A stretch of 64,000 nucleotides of DNA from Acidovorax sp. 210-6 (lineage in GTDB: Bacteria; Pseudomonadota; Gammaproteobacteria; Burkholderiales; Burkholderiaceae_C): the NCBI RefSeq assembly GCF_010020825.1, contig NZ_JAACJE010000001.1, positions 2,418,001-2,482,000 on the forward strand. The letters run 5' to 3'. The number at the start of each line of letters is the position of its first letter. The first letter of the stretch is position 1. Under the pieces are notes generated by a model. The model did not search any database, was not told the DNA's origin, and saw nothing but the letters and a program-made list of their open reading frames with translations. The translations under genes and the position numbers were made by a program. Shown here piece after piece: positions 63,709 through 64,000 of this stretch.

Positions 63709-64000
63709 ACCAACGCCCCATCGTGCAGCCCAGCACCAGGCCCAGCACGGCCAGCGCCACCAGGCGCTGAACCATTCGGCCCGCCAGGCGCCGTGCGCGG
63801 CGGGCGTCCAGCGGCGTGGGGCTTCGGCCTGCGCTGTGCAGGCGGTACACGCCGGGTTTGGTCAGGCGTACGTTCAGCGCCAACGCCATGGCGGCCATGG
63901 GCCAGCCGCTGTTGGGCGAGGGGGTCTTGCGCGCCTCGCGCAGCAGGGCAGACAGGCGCTGGGCCGGGGCGGGCAGTACCAGCAGCAAGGCGGTGATGCG
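63701..64000 (-). CDS. cbiB: Adenosylcobinamide-phosphate synthase CbiB, C-terminal part (cut by window edge)
   Basis: CbiB joins adenosylcobyric acid to aminopropanol (phosphate) in the inner membrane. The visible C-terminal 99 or so residues contain the family motif [21 protein letters not shown] and [12 protein letters not shown], ending in a membrane helix ([16 protein letters not shown]). The N-terminal part lies outside the window. The stop overlaps the cobC start by eight bases. Confidence 0.93.
   Translation of the reverse strand, partial: RITALLLVLPAPAQRLSALLREARKTPSPNSGWPMAAMALALNVRLTKPGVYRLHSAGRSPTPLDARRARRLAGRMVQRLVALAVLGLVLGCTMGRWYG

Noticed and set aside
1-64000. CRISPR arrays, insertion sequences, prophage or rRNA genes
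   Set aside because: No regularly spaced direct repeats, transposase, integrase, phage structural or rRNA sequences were recognised.

Overview
The window looks like a chromosomal segment of a GC-rich betaproteobacterium of the family Comamonadaceae, closest in style to Acidovorax and relatives. This is an inference from protein style and gene order, not a database match. The supporting signs are the order rpsO-pnp-qor-tpiA-secG-tRNA-Leu-nuoABCDEF, an EarP/EF-P(Arg32) pair, PhaR and 3-hydroxybutyrate dehydrogenase (polyhydroxybutyrate metabolism), EnvZ/OmpR, a minor-pilin/PilY1 cluster, and a short hairpin repeat scattered through the segment.

Layout: 1-9.3 kb (minus strand) holds respiratory complex I genes nuoA-F (nuoF cut by the window edge), a tRNA-Leu, secG, tpiA, a quinone oxidoreductase, pnp and rpsO. 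9.4-17.4 kb (plus) is a type IV pilus minor-pilin operon with two tandem fimT-like genes, pilV, pilW, pilX, pilY1 and pilE, followed by ribD and ribE. 19.3-24.6 kb (minus) holds tRNA-His, ppiD, tRNA-Val, hupB, pgsA and uvrC. 24.7-26.5 kb (plus) is earP-efp. 26.6-35.7 kb covers rimO, phaR, a MaoC/phosphotransacetylase fusion with ackA, tRNA-Val, relA, an alpha/beta hydrolase and bdhA. 35.7-44.8 kb holds a SIMPL-domain protein, ompR-envZ, ispDF, mfd and a membrane protein. 44.8-54.8 kb carries a cytochrome c4, a PilJ-N sensor, serB, a thioredoxin-like protein, the divergent nsrR / Fe-S repair (RIC) pair, two diguanylate cyclases, an aminotransferase, nth and a small VOC protein. 55-64 kb holds an AT-richer DUF4365 nuclease-like gene and a cobalamin locus (cobT, bluB with a cobalamin riboswitch, cobQ, cobC, cbiB).

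Three features stand out. First, a roughly 55-60 bp hairpin-tipped repeat occurs at least eleven times, plus two fragments. Copies lie inside the reading frames of earP (two, opposite orientations) and ribD, encode the signal peptide of the SIMPL protein, and contain the Shine-Dalgarno sequence of pnp and probably of secG. Second, the cobalamin locus is interrupted by a group of signalling-type genes: a short DnaA/Hda-like ATPase, a PP2C-type phosphatase translationally coupled to an unknown 145-residue protein, and a convergent mini receiver-like (cREC) protein. Third, a near-perfect LexA/SOS box within a 14-bp-arm palindrome lies in front of a glyoxalase/VOC gene that is not a known SOS gene.

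No CRISPR array, insertion sequence, prophage or rRNA gene was seen.
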